From Pirellulaceae bacterium (GTDB lineage Bacteria > Planctomycetota > Planctomycetia > Pirellulales > Pirellulaceae): DNA of 64,000 nucleotides. This document shows positions 1 to 10,360 of this stretch, piece after piece (position 1 is the stretch's first letter; every line of letters starts with the position of its first letter). Both the position numbers and the translations under genes were made by a program. Where the stretch lies: the NCBI GenBank assembly GCA_026004775.1, contig BPJU01000017.1, positions 87,008 through 151,007 of the forward strand, read 5' to 3'. The notes beneath the pieces were generated by a model, which was given only the letters and a program-made list of their open reading frames with translations, made no database searches and was not told the origin of the DNA.

Positions 1-1
1 C

Positions 2-196
2 TGGAAACAGAACGAAACCGGACCGGTCTACCAACTAACGGGGAGAACTCCCTGTGACCGTATTGCCGTATTCGAAGGTACGCTCGATCTGGTGGGCCAG
101 TTCGTACCCGTGACGATTTACGATGCCACGGCGCATACGCTGTTTGGCGCTGTGGAAACCAGGCAGCCCGAGCCGGAACTGGTGTCACTTGTGTAG
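2..196 (+). CDS. miaB: MiaB C-terminal fragment (tRNA methylthiotransferase, partial)
   Basis: This is the 3' end of a gene that starts before the window; 64 residues are visible up to the TAG at 194-196. The peptide contains LTGRTPCDRIAVFEG, then GQFVPVTIYDATAHTLFG, which match the C-terminal TRAM domain of MiaB, the radical SAM enzyme that methylthiolates i6A37 in tRNA. The catalytic MTTase and radical SAM domains lie outside the window, so the call rests on the TRAM-domain tail alone. RimO and MtaB have related tails, but the GRTPCDRI-V-FEG and PV-I-DA-A-TLFG pattern fits MiaB best. Confidence 0.8.
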   Translation, partial: WKQNETGPVYQLTGRTPCDRIAVFEGTLDLVGQFVPVTIYDATAHTLFGAVETRQPEPELVSLV

Positions 197-385
197 CGGC
201 AAACGCCCGCCATGAGTCGGGGTCGGGCAACGAGTAATGGCGCTTCCGGAACGATGCGCGACGGGCGTGGAACAGCCAAACGAGCTGGCTGGCTGAAGTA
301 CCGTTTGGTTCGCTGAGAGCCAGCCGCACCTGTTGTTTGCCAACGTGGAGCGCCGAAGAACGCCGAATGAGGAGGTGCGGTACGA

Positions 386-595
386 GTGCGGCAAGCTTTT
401 TTCCTGTTCTTGATCGCCTTCGTGGCTGTGGCCACCATCGGCTGGCTGGCATGGCTCGTCGGGCAAGCACTCTACACGATGTGGCAGGACCGCCGCTTGT
501 ACCGGGAGCTCGATGCACTGGAGAACTGGTCCAAGCAACGCAAAACGCGCGATACATCAGCCGACGCCGCCGCGTCCGATTCGGTTGAACCGTAA
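386..595 (+). CDS. Small single-pass membrane protein, unknown function
   Basis: A 69-residue ORF starting with GTG at 386, with a well-placed GGAGGT 10 nt upstream (371-376), which decides the start. Residues 4-28 (FFLFLIAFVAVATIGWLAWL) form one hydrophobic helix. The rest is a charged tail with DRRLYRELDALENW, likely cytoplasmic and helical. It sits between miaB and two glycosyltransferases. I do not recognise a family and assign no function. The good ribosome site and the typical membrane-anchor layout make it a likely real gene. Confidence 0.6.
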   Translation: MRQAFFLFLIAFVAVATIGWLAWLVGQALYTMWQDRRLYRELDALENWSKQRKTRDTSADAAASDSVEP

Positions 596-659
596 CCAAC
601 TGCCTCATCGACCGGGATGATGCCAAGACGGAAAGGACCGGCCGAACCGACCGGGAGCC

Positions 660-1838
660 GTGGTTGTGACGGGGCCGAAGCGACTGATGGTACTACTGGG
701 TTCCATGGGGGCAGGGGGGGCCGAGCATCAGGTCTTGCAGCTTCTGCGGCACATCGATCGGAAACGCTTCGTGCCGCACCTGTACCTCATGGAGCGCCGC
801 GGCGAGTGGCTCGATCGCATTCCCGACGATGTACCGGTGGCTTCGTATTGGCCTGAGCATCCACCACCACGCGTCTACGTGCCGGGCCGCATCCTGTGCC
901 AACAGGCTCAAGACGTACGCCGTCACGTCGAGCAATGGCGGATCGATCGCATTTACGACCGCACTTCGCAGATGACCTTGACCGCCTATCTGGCGGGGCG
1001 GCCCAAGCAGACGGCACGCCTGTCCGTGGCGGCCGGTGATCCGCAGCGCGAATTCCAGAAGGCTCACCGGCGATTTGCCCTCGTGAAACGATGGCTGCTG
1101 CGGCGAGCCTATCACGATGCGGATCGAGTAATAGCCGTCTGCGAGGCCGTGCGACAGGGACTGGTGCGATTTTTCGGCCTGCCACCCGACCACGTCGTCA
1201 CTCTCTACCCGATTGTCGACAGGCACGAAGTGGCGCTGCGGGCCGACGAATTTGTGCCCGAACGCGATCCCAACTCCTACTACCTGGTGACTGTGGGCCG
1301 CCTGGAGCACGAAAAAGGCCAACGCCTGTTGCTGGAAGCGATGGCACGGCTCGTGCATCCCAACGACCCGCCACCCATACGCCTGTGGCTGATTGGCAGC
1401 GGCCCGGATGAGCCGGCGCTCAAGAAACTGGCAGTCGCTCTGCGGGTGGAAAATAGGGTGGAATTTCTCGGCTATCGCCCCAACCCCTTGCCTTGGGTTA
1501 AACATGCCGATCTTTATTGTTGCCCGTCACACTACGAAGGCATGCCCAATGCAGTCCTCGAGGCGATGTTGTGTGGGACTCCGGTGGTAGCCGCCGACAG
1601 CCCGGGTGGCCTGGCTGAATTACTGGCCCACGGTCGCGGGCTCCTGGTCAAGCCGAACACGGCCGGCGCATGGGCTCAAGCGATTGCCGCTGCACGGGAA
1701 GACCTGCCCCGTACCCGCCAAAAAGCTATCCAGGCTCAACAATGGGCCTGCTCCCGGTTCGATGCCGATCGGCAGGTGCGCCGGCTCGAAGAGTTGTTGG
1801 AAAACGTGGATATGCCTTGGCCTGTTGACTTCGTATGA
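660..1838 (+). CDS. GT4-family glycosyltransferase (first of pair)
   Basis: A 392-residue protein with the GT-B fold of family 4 retaining glycosyltransferases. The N-terminal donor-independent half opens with GSMGAGGAEHQVLQL (about residues 9-25), the GGAE glycine-rich motif. The C-terminal half has GRLEHEKGQ (about 213) and LIGSGPDEPALK, followed by the nucleotide-sugar E-x7-E signature EGMPNAVLEAM (about 293-303). The start is GTG 660 with GGGAG just before it; an ATG at 687 would truncate the first strand. Its stop overlaps the ATG of the next GT4 gene by 4 nt (ATGA), so the two are probably translationally coupled. Together they likely build a surface glycan or exopolysaccharide. Sugar specificity cannot be read from the sequence. 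Confidence 0.85.
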   Translation: MVVTGPKRLMVLLGSMGAGGAEHQVLQLLRHIDRKRFVPHLYLMERRGEWLDRIPDDVPVASYWPEHPPPRVYVPGRILCQQAQDVRRHVEQWRIDRIYDRTSQMTLTAYLAGRPKQTARLSVAAGDPQREFQKAHRRFALVKRWLLRRAYHDADRVIAVCEAVRQGLVRFFGLPPDHVVTLYPIVDRHEVALRADEFVPERDPNSYYLVTVGRLEHEKGQRLLLEAMARLVHPNDPPPIRLWLIGSGPDEPALKKLAVALRVENRVEFLGYRPNPLPWVKHADLYCCPSHYEGMPNAVLEAMLCGTPVVAADSPGGLAELLAHGRGLLVKPNTAGAWAQAIAAAREDLPRTRQKAIQAQQWACSRFDADRQVRRLEELLENVDMPWPVDFV

Positions 1839-2917
1839 CTCGTCGCCTGACACTCGTCATCCATTCCCTGGAAGGTGGTGGAGCCGAACGGATCGCGGCC
1901 TGGATGGCCAATCACTGGTGCGAACAGGGTGACCAGGTCACACTCATCACTCTGGCTGCCGTGGGTACCGATCAATATCGGGTAGCCGCGGGTGTACGGC
2001 GGATAGGTCTGAACCTGTTGAGCGTTTCCCGGAACAGTTTTCAAGCGGTCGCCCGCAATCTGCTGCGGGTAAAGCGCTTGGCAGCCGCCATCGCGGATAG
2101 CCAACCGGAGCGGATCGTCAGTTTCACGGACAAGACGAACGTGCTGGCACTGTTGGCTTGCCGAGGCCAAGCCGTGCGGCCGATTGCCTACGAACTGGTG
2201 GACCCTCGCCATCACGACATCGGCACCGTCTGGTCGTGGCTGCGCCGATGGACCTACCCGTCGGCACGGGCCTTGGTCGTGCAAACAGCAGCGGTACGAG
2301 ATTGGTTTCGCAGTTGGTTGCCGCGCCTTCCGATTTTCGTGATCCCGACCGGTGTTCCGGCCCCCACGCCGGTCGCGGTAGCGAAGCCTCCCCATCCACA
2401 CCTGCTGGCCGTCGGCCGACTGGAACCACAAAAAGGTTTCGACTTGCTGATCGACGCGTTTTCCCGTATAGCAGCCACTCACCCGGATTGGCACTTGTGG
2501 ATTGCCGGGGAAGGCTCACAGCACGTCGTGCTGGCCCGTGAAATCCGCCGGCGCGGTTTGGAAAACCGAATCCACCTGCTTGGTCGAGTCGCCGAACCGG
2601 AATTGCTGATGCGACAGGCCGAACTGTTTGTGCTCTCCTCACGCTACGAAGGTTTTCCAACGGCCCTGCTGGAAGCCATGGCTCATGGGTTGCCGGCCGT
2701 CTGCTTCGACTGCCCATCCGGTCCGGCTGAAATCGTGCGGCATTCGCAAGACGGTATCCTGGTTCCCCCAGAAGACGTATCGGCTCTGGCGGCTGCTCTG
2801 GCCCGGCTGATGGATGATCCGAATCTGCGGCGCAGCATGGGGCAACAAGCCCAAGATGTCGTCCAGCGCTTCAGCGCCGAACAATTCTTCCGGCGATGGG
2901 AGGAAGCTCTGGCGTAG
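1835..2917 (+). CDS. GT4-family glycosyltransferase (second of pair)
   Basis: A 360-residue GT-B fold glycosyltransferase. It begins with a strand and the motif EGGGAERIAAW (residues 12-22). The C-terminal domain carries GRLEPQKGFDLLIDAF (about 193-208), WIAGEGSQ, and the E-x7-E signature YEGFPTALLEAMAHG (about 270-284), followed by the DCPSGPAEIV loop typical of GT4. It overlaps the preceding glycosyltransferase by 4 nt. The C-terminal part resembles enzymes of the GalNAc-diNAcBac and amylovoran-type group, but acceptor and donor are unknown. The gene ends 94 nt before the converging permease gene; I saw no clear terminator hairpin between them. Confidence 0.85.
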   Translation: MTRRLTLVIHSLEGGGAERIAAWMANHWCEQGDQVTLITLAAVGTDQYRVAAGVRRIGLNLLSVSRNSFQAVARNLLRVKRLAAAIADSQPERIVSFTDKTNVLALLACRGQAVRPIAYELVDPRHHDIGTVWSWLRRWTYPSARALVVQTAAVRDWFRSWLPRLPIFVIPTGVPAPTPVAVAKPPHPHLLAVGRLEPQKGFDLLIDAFSRIAATHPDWHLWIAGEGSQHVVLAREIRRRGLENRIHLLGRVAEPELLMRQAELFVLSSRYEGFPTALLEAMAHGLPAVCFDCPSGPAEIVRHSQDGILVPPEDVSALAAALARLMDDPNLRRSMGQQAQDVVQRFSAEQFFRRWEEALA

Positions 2918-3011
2918 GGTTTCTGGCACCGGCGCGCTGTTCGGTAAGATCTCCAACCGCTGTTGGGACGCTTCTTGTTACTCGCTTCTCGCTACCGGTC
3001 GCACTCCTTTT

Positions 3012-3989
3012 TTATATCGGAGCGGGAAGATCACGCCGCTGGAAATACCAGCCTCCGATCAAAAACAGGAATAGTCCCGGAACAAGCAAGACGGCATAGC
3101 ATCCCAGAGGACCAAGCGTCAGATTCCCTTGCAGATCGGTGCGGGTCCATGCCCACAACAACTCCGGCTGCGTCACGGCCACGTGTACAAGTGCCTGCGG
3201 GTCATACGCCAGGAAAATCGTAAAGTATTGGAGCCAACTCCATGCCGGCGACGCCATACTCACCAGACGCAACACCAATTCCACAGCCAGAAACAGCACC
3301 ACGGCGCCCACGGTTCTACCTCGATGCCGGTCGCAAGCCGACCAGGCGGTGGCCAAACCCGCCACCAAGACTCCCCAGCATCCCAAATTGACCGCAGCCG
3401 GAAGAAAATAGATCGCCGCAGTTTTTTCGGAAATGGGCACGTATTCGATACGTGGCTTCACAAAGGGTACGGGCACCTGTGGAAGTCCCGGCAATGGCAA
3501 CGGAATAACCGGTCGCTGTTCGATAGGTACTTTCACCGTCGCAATTCCCACAGCGATTCCGCACCAGACCACCATCACTAGCGCCGCAATTCCCATCAGG
3601 GTAACCAATCCCTGGCTGTAGTACAGTGCGTGGCGCGAGACGGGCTGAGCCAGCAGGATCTCCATCGTGCCCCGGGAAAGTTTGCCGGACACCGTGTCCG
3701 ATCCGCGAGCAATCGCCCAGATGGCAATCCCCAGCAGAATAATTGGTTCGTCAAAGGCGAGGGCGACACGCCCGTGGTAACTGATCAACTGGCGAAAGGG
3801 CACGGTCGAAAACCGTTCGTATTTTTCCCACAGTTGTTCAGCGATGATTTCAAAAGAGCTCGTGGGTAATTGGCTGATGATCCATACGCGTATCCAGCAA
3901 AAAAGAAACAATCCTATGGCGCAGGTCAGCCATAGCGATCGACTTTCGCGCCACCAGTATCGCACCAATACCCGAAACGATCCGTTCAT
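3012..3989 (-). CDS. ABC-2 type transporter permease
   Basis: A polytopic membrane protein of 325 residues if read from the ATG at 3989, which has GAGG about 11 nt upstream; an in-frame GTG at 4067 is the alternative. Hydrophobic segments include LTCAIGLFLFCWIRVWI near the N-terminus, a pair around AIWAIARGSD and GIAALVMVVWCGIAVGIA, and a last one near LVPGLFLFLIGGWYF before a basic C-terminus. The sequence GKLSRGTMEILLAQPVSR after the second segment is the hallmark coupling region of ABC-2 permeases. It follows its ATPase gene (4089-4991) by 99 nt on the same strand, so the two probably form a heterodimeric exporter. Substrate unknown. Confidence 0.8.
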   Translation of the reverse strand: MNGSFRVLVRYWWRESRSLWLTCAIGLFLFCWIRVWIISQLPTSSFEIIAEQLWEKYERFSTVPFRQLISYHGRVALAFDEPIILLGIAIWAIARGSDTVSGKLSRGTMEILLAQPVSRHALYYSQGLVTLMGIAALVMVVWCGIAVGIATVKVPIEQRPVIPLPLPGLPQVPVPFVKPRIEYVPISEKTAAIYFLPAAVNLGCWGVLVAGLATAWSACDRHRGRTVGAVVLFLAVELVLRLVSMASPAWSWLQYFTIFLAYDPQALVHVAVTQPELLWAWTRTDLQGNLTLGPLGCYAVLLVPGLFLFLIGGWYFQRRDLPAPI

Positions 3990-4088
3990 CGACTGTTGGT
4001 CCTCACGGAATGTTTTCTCATACCAAGCGTCCGGGCAGGCCGCGCTATGCCGACCGTTCGCCGGCACCGGAGCAACCGCATGGCTGGT

Positions 4089-4991
4089 TCAGGTCGCACC
4101 GTGCGTCTCCGAGCCGAAATATTTTTCGTATAGAGTCCGCAGTGCTGTCGGTGCCACACGCACGTCAGCCACGGGATAGGAAGCCAGCCAACGCAAGGCA
4201 GCCGCCAACGAGATACCACAGTCTATGTGATAACTTTGGTCGCCGATCTTTCGCACGCGAACTTTTCCAACCCATTCCCGGGGCACACTTAGCTCCATGT
4301 CGCTCCTGTCCAGCCGAAGCTCAATGTGGTATTCGTTGCGTAGCGACTCCATCGACACGTCCGCCACGACACGTCCTTCGCGAAGCATGACCACCCGATG
4401 CGATATTTCTTCCACTTCCGGTAGCACGTGCGACGAAAACAGAACGGTGGCACCGTTCTGTTGTGCTTGCCGGACCAGCGCAAGTACGGTGGTGCGCGAT
4501 TCCGGATCGAGATTCGACGTTGGTTCATCCAGGATCAGTACCGGGCAGTCAGCCGCAAATGTTCCGGCCAATGCCAGCTTCTGCCGCATGCCGGTCGACA
4601 TGGCTCGTACCCGCACCGACAGATCCAGCTCCAATTGTTCGGCGATGCGGTATGCCTTGTGCGGCGAATGGCCGCGAAGCGCCGCAAAAAAGCGCAACAC
4701 CTCTTTGCCGCGCAAATGTCCAAACAGCCTCGGTTCGCCCGGCAAGTAAGCTACCAGCCGCCGCACCTGGACAGCTTGGCGCACAGAATCGAAACCGCCG
4801 ATGCGGGCCTGGCCGGCCGTCGGTCGAAGGTAGCCGAGCAGCAGGCGGACCAGCGTCGTTTTGCCGGCGCCGTTGGGTCCCAAAAGACCCACAATCTGCC
4901 CCGCGCTTACCGACAACGTGCAGGCATCCAGGGCCGTCTTCGGGCCGTAACGTTTGGTCAATCCACGCGTCTGGATCAGCGCTTCGCTCAC
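4089..4991 (-). CDS. ABC transporter ATP-binding protein
   Basis: A 300-residue ABC ATPase. Walker A is GPNGAGKTTLVRL (about residues 38-50), the signature loop reads MSTGMRQKLALAG (about 133-145), and Walker B is VLILDEPTSNLDP (about 152-164), followed by the H-loop histidine in LFSSHVLPEVEEI. It has the ABC-2/DrrA-type layout with an extra C-terminal domain of about 90 residues. The GTG start overlaps the stop of the upstream PSD1 gene (GTGA), indicating coupling, and the permease follows. An exporter in the same transcription unit as a PSD1 protein and a cytochrome/WD40 protein suggests it serves the cell envelope, but that is inference. Confidence 0.88.
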   Translation of the reverse strand: MSEALIQTRGLTKRYGPKTALDACTLSVSAGQIVGLLGPNGAGKTTLVRLLLGYLRPTAGQARIGGFDSVRQAVQVRRLVAYLPGEPRLFGHLRGKEVLRFFAALRGHSPHKAYRIAEQLELDLSVRVRAMSTGMRQKLALAGTFAADCPVLILDEPTSNLDPESRTTVLALVRQAQQNGATVLFSSHVLPEVEEISHRVVMLREGRVVADVSMESLRNEYHIELRLDRSDMELSVPREWVGKVRVRKIGDQSYHIDCGISLAAALRWLASYPVADVRVAPTALRTLYEKYFGSETHGAT

Positions 4992-7900
4992 CGGTTGAAC
5001 AAGAAGGCGGGCGTGTTGATAAGTGCCCAGGCCAAGTCCTGCACGGCCACCAAGCGGCGATTGGCCAGCAGTTTCTCGGCCGTCGCCACCCGTTCACTCA
5101 ATTGCTTCCACCGCTCATCCTGCTGCCGGAAGTAGTCGCGAATGGCGCGCTTTTGCTCCTCGGTACGCTCGCCGGATGCCAGTGCCTGCCGAATGGCGTC
5201 CGGCACCACTTGTTGTTCCAGCGGCGCAGGCGAGGTGGTCACCGAAACGCGGAATTTGCCGAGCGTATGCGTTCCGTCGGGATACTGTTGATCGAATTCC
5301 AACACCAAGAGTTTCCCGCCGTCCGTTGCAATCGGCTCGGCCAGCTCGAAGATCGCCGTATGGGGCTTGCCGAACTGAGGAGCGATCGCCCAGCCGGTGC
5401 CCGGATTGCCGTCGATGGCAGCCGCTACCGGCCAACCTTGCTGGCTGAAATCCGCCGTTGCCGATCGGAACGCCACTGGTTGCCGCTCGGCCCCCTCTTC
5501 CAGCCCCCGTACGAACGCCCGCAACTCGCTCAACACGAAATTCCCGTTGCCGGCTCTGCCCGGCCCACCGGCGGCCAGAGACGGATCCGGCAGGGCTTCG
5601 ATCTTGATTCCGGTGATGCCGGCCGGCATCGTTTCCGCTTCGAACGTGTAGACGTCCTTTCCGTTATTGCCGGTCACCTTGATGACACCGTCGCTCTCGA
5701 TGGTGAACTGAGCGCCGGCTTGGGAGCCGAGCTGTTTGGGGACGAGCACTTGCCAGACGGGTGTCCGCAACACGTTTTCTTCCCACTGGCGCTGCCGCTC
5801 ATCGAGCTGGGCTTCGTAAGCGGTCAGTTCCTGCCGCAACGCATCCAGCTCGCTGCCGGCCTGCCGGAAAACTTCCAGCGCGGCCTGTTTTTCCTGTGCA
5901 GTCGGGTAGCGTGCCAGGAACCGCAAGAAAACCTCTTCGATTACTTTTTCATCATCCGGAAGCTCATTGACCAGCCGTTCCAGGGCGTTACCGGGTTGTG
6001 TGAGAGCTTCGCCGACCACCGGGCCGTTGATGAGTTTCAGGATTGGCCCGAGGAAAACGCCGCTGGAGCGCTCGCATTCGCAGGCACTTTCTCGCGGCGG
6101 CCGGCCGAATTCTTCCAGAAAGGGCAACGACACCCCCGCATCGGGCAGCTCCGCGGCACGCATACCAGCAGGCACTCCCGGAATGCGCGGCTGGGCGCCA
6201 GCCGCCACATGGATCGCATCAAACAACGCCTCGGCCGTCAACCGCCGCGGCATGGCATGCGAAAAGTTGATCTTGTCGTCCTCGTTCCACGAATTGGTCG
6301 CCACCGAATGTTGATAGACCCTCGATTGGCAAATCGTCCGCAACATGTGCTGGATATCGAATCCCGATTGGATGAAGTCCTGCGTCAAAGCGTCCAGCAA
6401 TTGCGGGTTGGTGGGTGGATTCCCGGCACGAATGTCGTCGATCGGCTCGATGATCCCCACGCCGAACAGATACCCCCACAGGCGATTGACGAAGCTGCGA
6501 GCGAAATACGGGTTTTCGGGCGATGTCAACCAGCGCGCCAACTGTTCTCGTCGAGGTAGCTGAGGATCGATCTGGAGGCCAAAATCGAAGGGGAAGGCCG
6601 GCTCAGCCACCTTGCCCGTACGCAGATGGGTCACTTCACCCGCATTCTTGTCATAGACGATTTCCACCAGCGGCTTGGCACCTTCCACGGCCGTGCCCCC
6701 GATTCGCTGGTCAGCAAACCGCGGATCGGCTTTCAGATCGACCTGCGCGAAGAACGCCGCCAGATGATAGTACTGGTCCTGAGTCCAGCGTTCGAACGGA
6801 TGATCGTGGCACTTGTTGCAGTTGAAGCGGATAGCCAGGAATAGATGCGTTGTGTTTTCCATCAGCGCATCCGGCGAACGCAGGATCTTGAAATACGAGG
6901 CGGGCGGGTTTTCCAGGGTCGAGCCGCCGGCCGTCAAGATCGTGCGAGCAAACTGGTCATACGGCATATTGGTCGCCACCGCGTCCTTGATCCAGTTGCG
7001 CAAGGCGGCCGCACCGATATCGCCCAGGAACTTGCGATTCACCTGCAACAAATCGGCCCACTTGTTCGTCCAATGCTCCACATACTCGGGACTGCCGATA
7101 AGCTGGTCGATCAGTTCATCGCGCTTTACCCGCGTGGGACGAGGATCGGCCAGAAATGCCCGCACCCGCTCAGCCGGAGGCAGCAAACCTGTCAAATCCA
7201 AATACACCCGGCGGATAAATTCATCGTCCGTGCACAATTCGCTGGGCAGAACTTTCACATGCCGCAGCTTGGCATAGACCAGCTCGTCGATGTAATTGTG
7301 CACGGGCGGGTCGTTCCACACGAAGCCGCTTCGGTCACCCATCACCGTGACGGTGCTGGCGGCATAGTTGCCTTCATAGCGCACCAGAACCGCGGCCTCC
7401 CCACGCCTGACGGTGCGCAATAACCCACCCGCTTCGGCCTCCATCACTTCCGTATTGCCGCTTTCCACGAACGCCTCCAGCGTCACATCCCGCACGCGAC
7501 CGTCGCTATAGGTCGCCAGCACTGCTGTTTGCAATTTCATGCCGGGGCGCGGCACGATTGGGTCTTGAGGCACGACTTGGATCGACACCACCCGAGGGGC
7601 ATCCGCATCCAGCCGGCAGCCTTCCACGATCCACTGCCGCAACAACTCGTAATACGGTTCGCCCACCCTCGTGCGCACCCCGCCCGCATGCGGAATGCTT
7701 CCGGTAGCTTTCAGCAGGAAAAGACTCTGATCCGGAGCGGCACGGTTGAAACGCCTCGCTGCCAGGTCGTCGGTCAACGAGCGATGATCGAACAGCGGAT
7801 CATAACCGCGCAGCGACAACTTGAAACCGTTCTTGCCCTCTTTGGCGCCGTGGCAGGTGCCGGCATTGCAACCCAATCGAGACAACACCGGCTGCACATC

Positions 7901-8297
7901 GGTGACGAAACTCACTGGCCGCGGCTTCATCGATTCGACACGGCAACGCAGCCGCACTTCGAATTGGCCATACCGCAAAGTAAGTTCTTCTTCCCCTTCG
8001 GCCTTGGGACGCACAACACCGGCCGGCGAAATCGTCACTGTGCGAGGTTCGCCTTCCCACTGGCATAGCCTCGTCACATCCACCGTCTCTCCCTCGGACG
8101 TCTTGCCCAGCACCAAAACCTGCCGGTAGGCCAGCGGGTCCGGCAGAACGACTTCCTCGTGGGAACACCTCCAGAGATTGGATCACCACGCCCTCCGGAA
8201 GGGCCTCCGTCGATTGCTGTTCGGCGACTGCCAGGTTAGCTGCAAGAACCAGGAACACCACCCAGCCGGCCTGAATCGCCTTAAAGATGTGTTGCAT
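4988..8297 (-). CDS. PSD1 cytochrome/DUF1549/DUF1553 secreted protein, frameshifted
   Basis: About 1,100 residues if one frameshift is bridged. The start ATG (8297) has a strong GGAGGT seven bases upstream and opens a signal peptide (AGWVVFLVLAANLAVAEQQ). The open frame then runs to SLEVFPR, after which removing one base near 8153-8158 joins it to EVVLPDPLAYRQVLVLGKT and a continuous body of more than 1,040 residues. The body holds a bacterial Ig-like region, a cytochrome-like CNAGTCHG site, a DUF1549 region (FIRRVYLDLTGLLP, FNCNKCHDHPFERW) and DUF1553 (RSFVNRLWGYLFG to the C-terminus). Between the last two sits the conserved GPGRAGNGNFVLSEL segment. This family is abundant in planctomycetes; its biochemical role is not established. 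It lies between the WD40 gene and the ABC ATPase in one operon. The indel may be a sequencing error or true decay. Confidence 0.8.
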
Positions 8298-8425
8298 CGT
8301 TCGACCTCCACGATCAACCCAGCCAGCGCCCTACCTGTTGACGCGACTCATGCCCCGCCGCCAGCCAGCCATGCTCATGTATATGCTTACCCAACACCGG
8401 ACGGTCAGTGCGACTGCTTTCTGCT

Positions 8426-9896
8426 TCATGACCCGCACGTACCGTACGCCGTCAATTCGGTTGCTGCGTTGCCGGTGGCCACGCTAAGCGGCACCGGCAA
8501 GAACTCAGACACCACCTCTCCCTCGGGCACCTTGATTAATCGTACCACACCATCAAATCCACCGGCAGCTATCCATTGTCCGGAAGGATGGAATGCCACG
8601 GCATAGACACCGCTATCGAACTGGTGGCGAATCACGATCTTCCCGTCGTCGACCTGATAGACACGTACTTCGCCGGTCATATCGTCGCTGCTGCCGGCGA
8701 CGAACAATTTGCCGTCCCGATTAAACGCCACGTCGAATACGCGCCCCGGCATCGGCTCGAAGGCACGAATCAAATTGAAATCGTCGCCGATCTGCCGGGC
8801 TTTTTCCCGGAATATCCTGTAGATCCGAGGTGTCCCGTCCGCGCCGCCCGTCACTACCTGCTCTTCCGTCGGATGGCGGTCCACGGCATCCAAACCACCT
8901 TTCAAGGCCCCCGGGGTGATGCTGGTGATGTTATCGATAAACCGTTGCGTAGGGACATGGATCAATTTCATCGACATGTCTCGACTGACCGTGATCAAAT
9001 GGTCGCCTTTGACGGAAAAAACGGTATCCAGCACCCAGTCGTTGTGGGCTCCATTATAAAAAACCTGCTCGCCGGTCTCGGCCATCACTGCCCGGGCCGT
9101 GTGATCAGGACAACCAAAGGCCACCAACGATCCATCCGGCGACCAACTGACACCGTACAGGGTGTCATAGTCGATGATTTTCGAAAGCAATAGCTGCTTT
9201 TCGGCCACCTGCCAGATCTGAAGCTCACCCAGTCGGCCGGGCGAGCCGCCGGTGACCGCCAGCCGCTGGCCATCGGGCGAATAAGCAATCGACTCGATCC
9301 GTTCCGACAAGCCGACCAGCCGGGCAAGCAACTGTTGCCCATCGCTGCTGCGGATGACTACTTCGTGGTAGCCCGAGATGGCCAACTGCGTACCGTCCGG
9401 AGAAAAATCCAAAGCCGTAATCACCGGCGGCGCAGGATACTCCGGCGGATGCTCCATGTCGTAACGGTTGGCCGTGGCGGGCGGTGAATCGTCCACAGCC
9501 CCTTGCGCAATCCAAGCAATAATCTTCGCCCGCAATGGCTCCGGAAGGGGTTGGCCGCCCTGAGGCATCTCGGCTTTGCCGTTCTCGGGCGTGATCTGCC
9601 GCACCAGATAACTTTCCTCCGGCTTGCCCGGCACAATCGCCGGTTCGCCGCTTTCACCGCCCTGAAGCAACAAATCGAATCGGGTCATCACGTAGCCGCC
9701 ACCGCGCTTGGCCGGCTGATGACAACCCTGACAATGCTCCTGAAAAATAGGCCGAATCTCCTTGTAGTAACTAACGGTTGCACTGCCTGAGTCGGCCGGA
9801 TCGGCGGGCTGCTGTCCCCGAATCACCACCGGCCCAAAGCATCGCGATCAGCCCAGCACAACAACCAAGAATCCGAGGCCACCCTGTCCACGCCAT
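8426..9896 (-). CDS. Secreted cytochrome c / WD40-repeat protein, frameshifted
   Basis: The ATG at 9896 has a strong AGGAGG seven bases upstream and starts a signal peptide (MAWTGWPRILGCC, then GLIAMLWAGG). The body lies in another frame, beginning around QQPADPADSGSATVSYY near 9815, so a one-base indel near 9810-9830 is needed. The mature part has a planctomycete-type heme site, HCQGCH, in FQEHCQGCHQPAKRGGGYV with the following IVPGKPEESYL. Then come about seven WD40 strands-sets (for example ITALDFSPDGTQLAISG, VSWSPDGSLVAFG, VYAVAFHPSGQWIAAGG). Such proteins are usually encoded next to PSD1 genes, as here (128 nt upstream of it). Role likely periplasmic; partners unknown. If the sequence is correct the gene is broken, and an internal GTG (9829) would yield an unsecreted product. 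Confidence 0.78.
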
Positions 9897-10360
9897 GCAA
9901 GGCCTCCTAAAGTTCTTCACAAACCGGTCTGCAACCGCGTCATTCGGCATCGGCAACGCCTGAATCCCACATGCCGCACCGTCCGCGTACCCCCAGTTCT
10001 CGACAACGGCAGAGTCACATGCTCTTTTGCTGTCGCTCGAAAACCTGTATGAAACGACCTTTTATCAGGCGGGTATACAAAGGCAGGGTATCAAGCGACC
10101 GGCAATGCCGGCATCCGCGCTTCATCCCTATGACTATACACGAAGTGTACACCGAGCGACAACGATCAGCCGCATTTTGTTCGCAACGATACTACGCCCT
10201 ATGGGACAACGCCGCGCCCCCGCAAAATGCCGTACCCAAGTCGGCAGGTCGCGGATAAATTAGAGAATGTGGGCCGGTTGAACGGGGCGAGTGCCTGGTC
10301 AGACAAAGGGGCGAAGTGTAACATGCCGTGTCAGGTTCGAACACGTGAGCGTTCAGCACA
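9897..10360. other. Divergent intergenic region between WD40 gene and ECF sigma gene
   Basis: This 464-bp stretch has no convincing ORF. It separates divergently transcribed operons and should hold both promoters. The only structure I see is a short inverted repeat, TACAC-GAA-GTGTA, at 10137-10149, which could be an operator, and an AT-rich patch near 10255-10266. Confidence 0.4.

Noticed and set aside
693..1505. A 270-codon minus-strand frame inside the first glycosyltransferase
   Set aside because: It mirrors the GT4 gene and has no recognisable domain or ribosome site.
4463..6559. A 698-codon open frame on the plus strand
   Set aside because: It is antisense to the PSD1 gene and the ABC ATPase, which have clear motifs and ribosome sites on the minus strand. 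GC-rich codons commonly leave such shadow frames.
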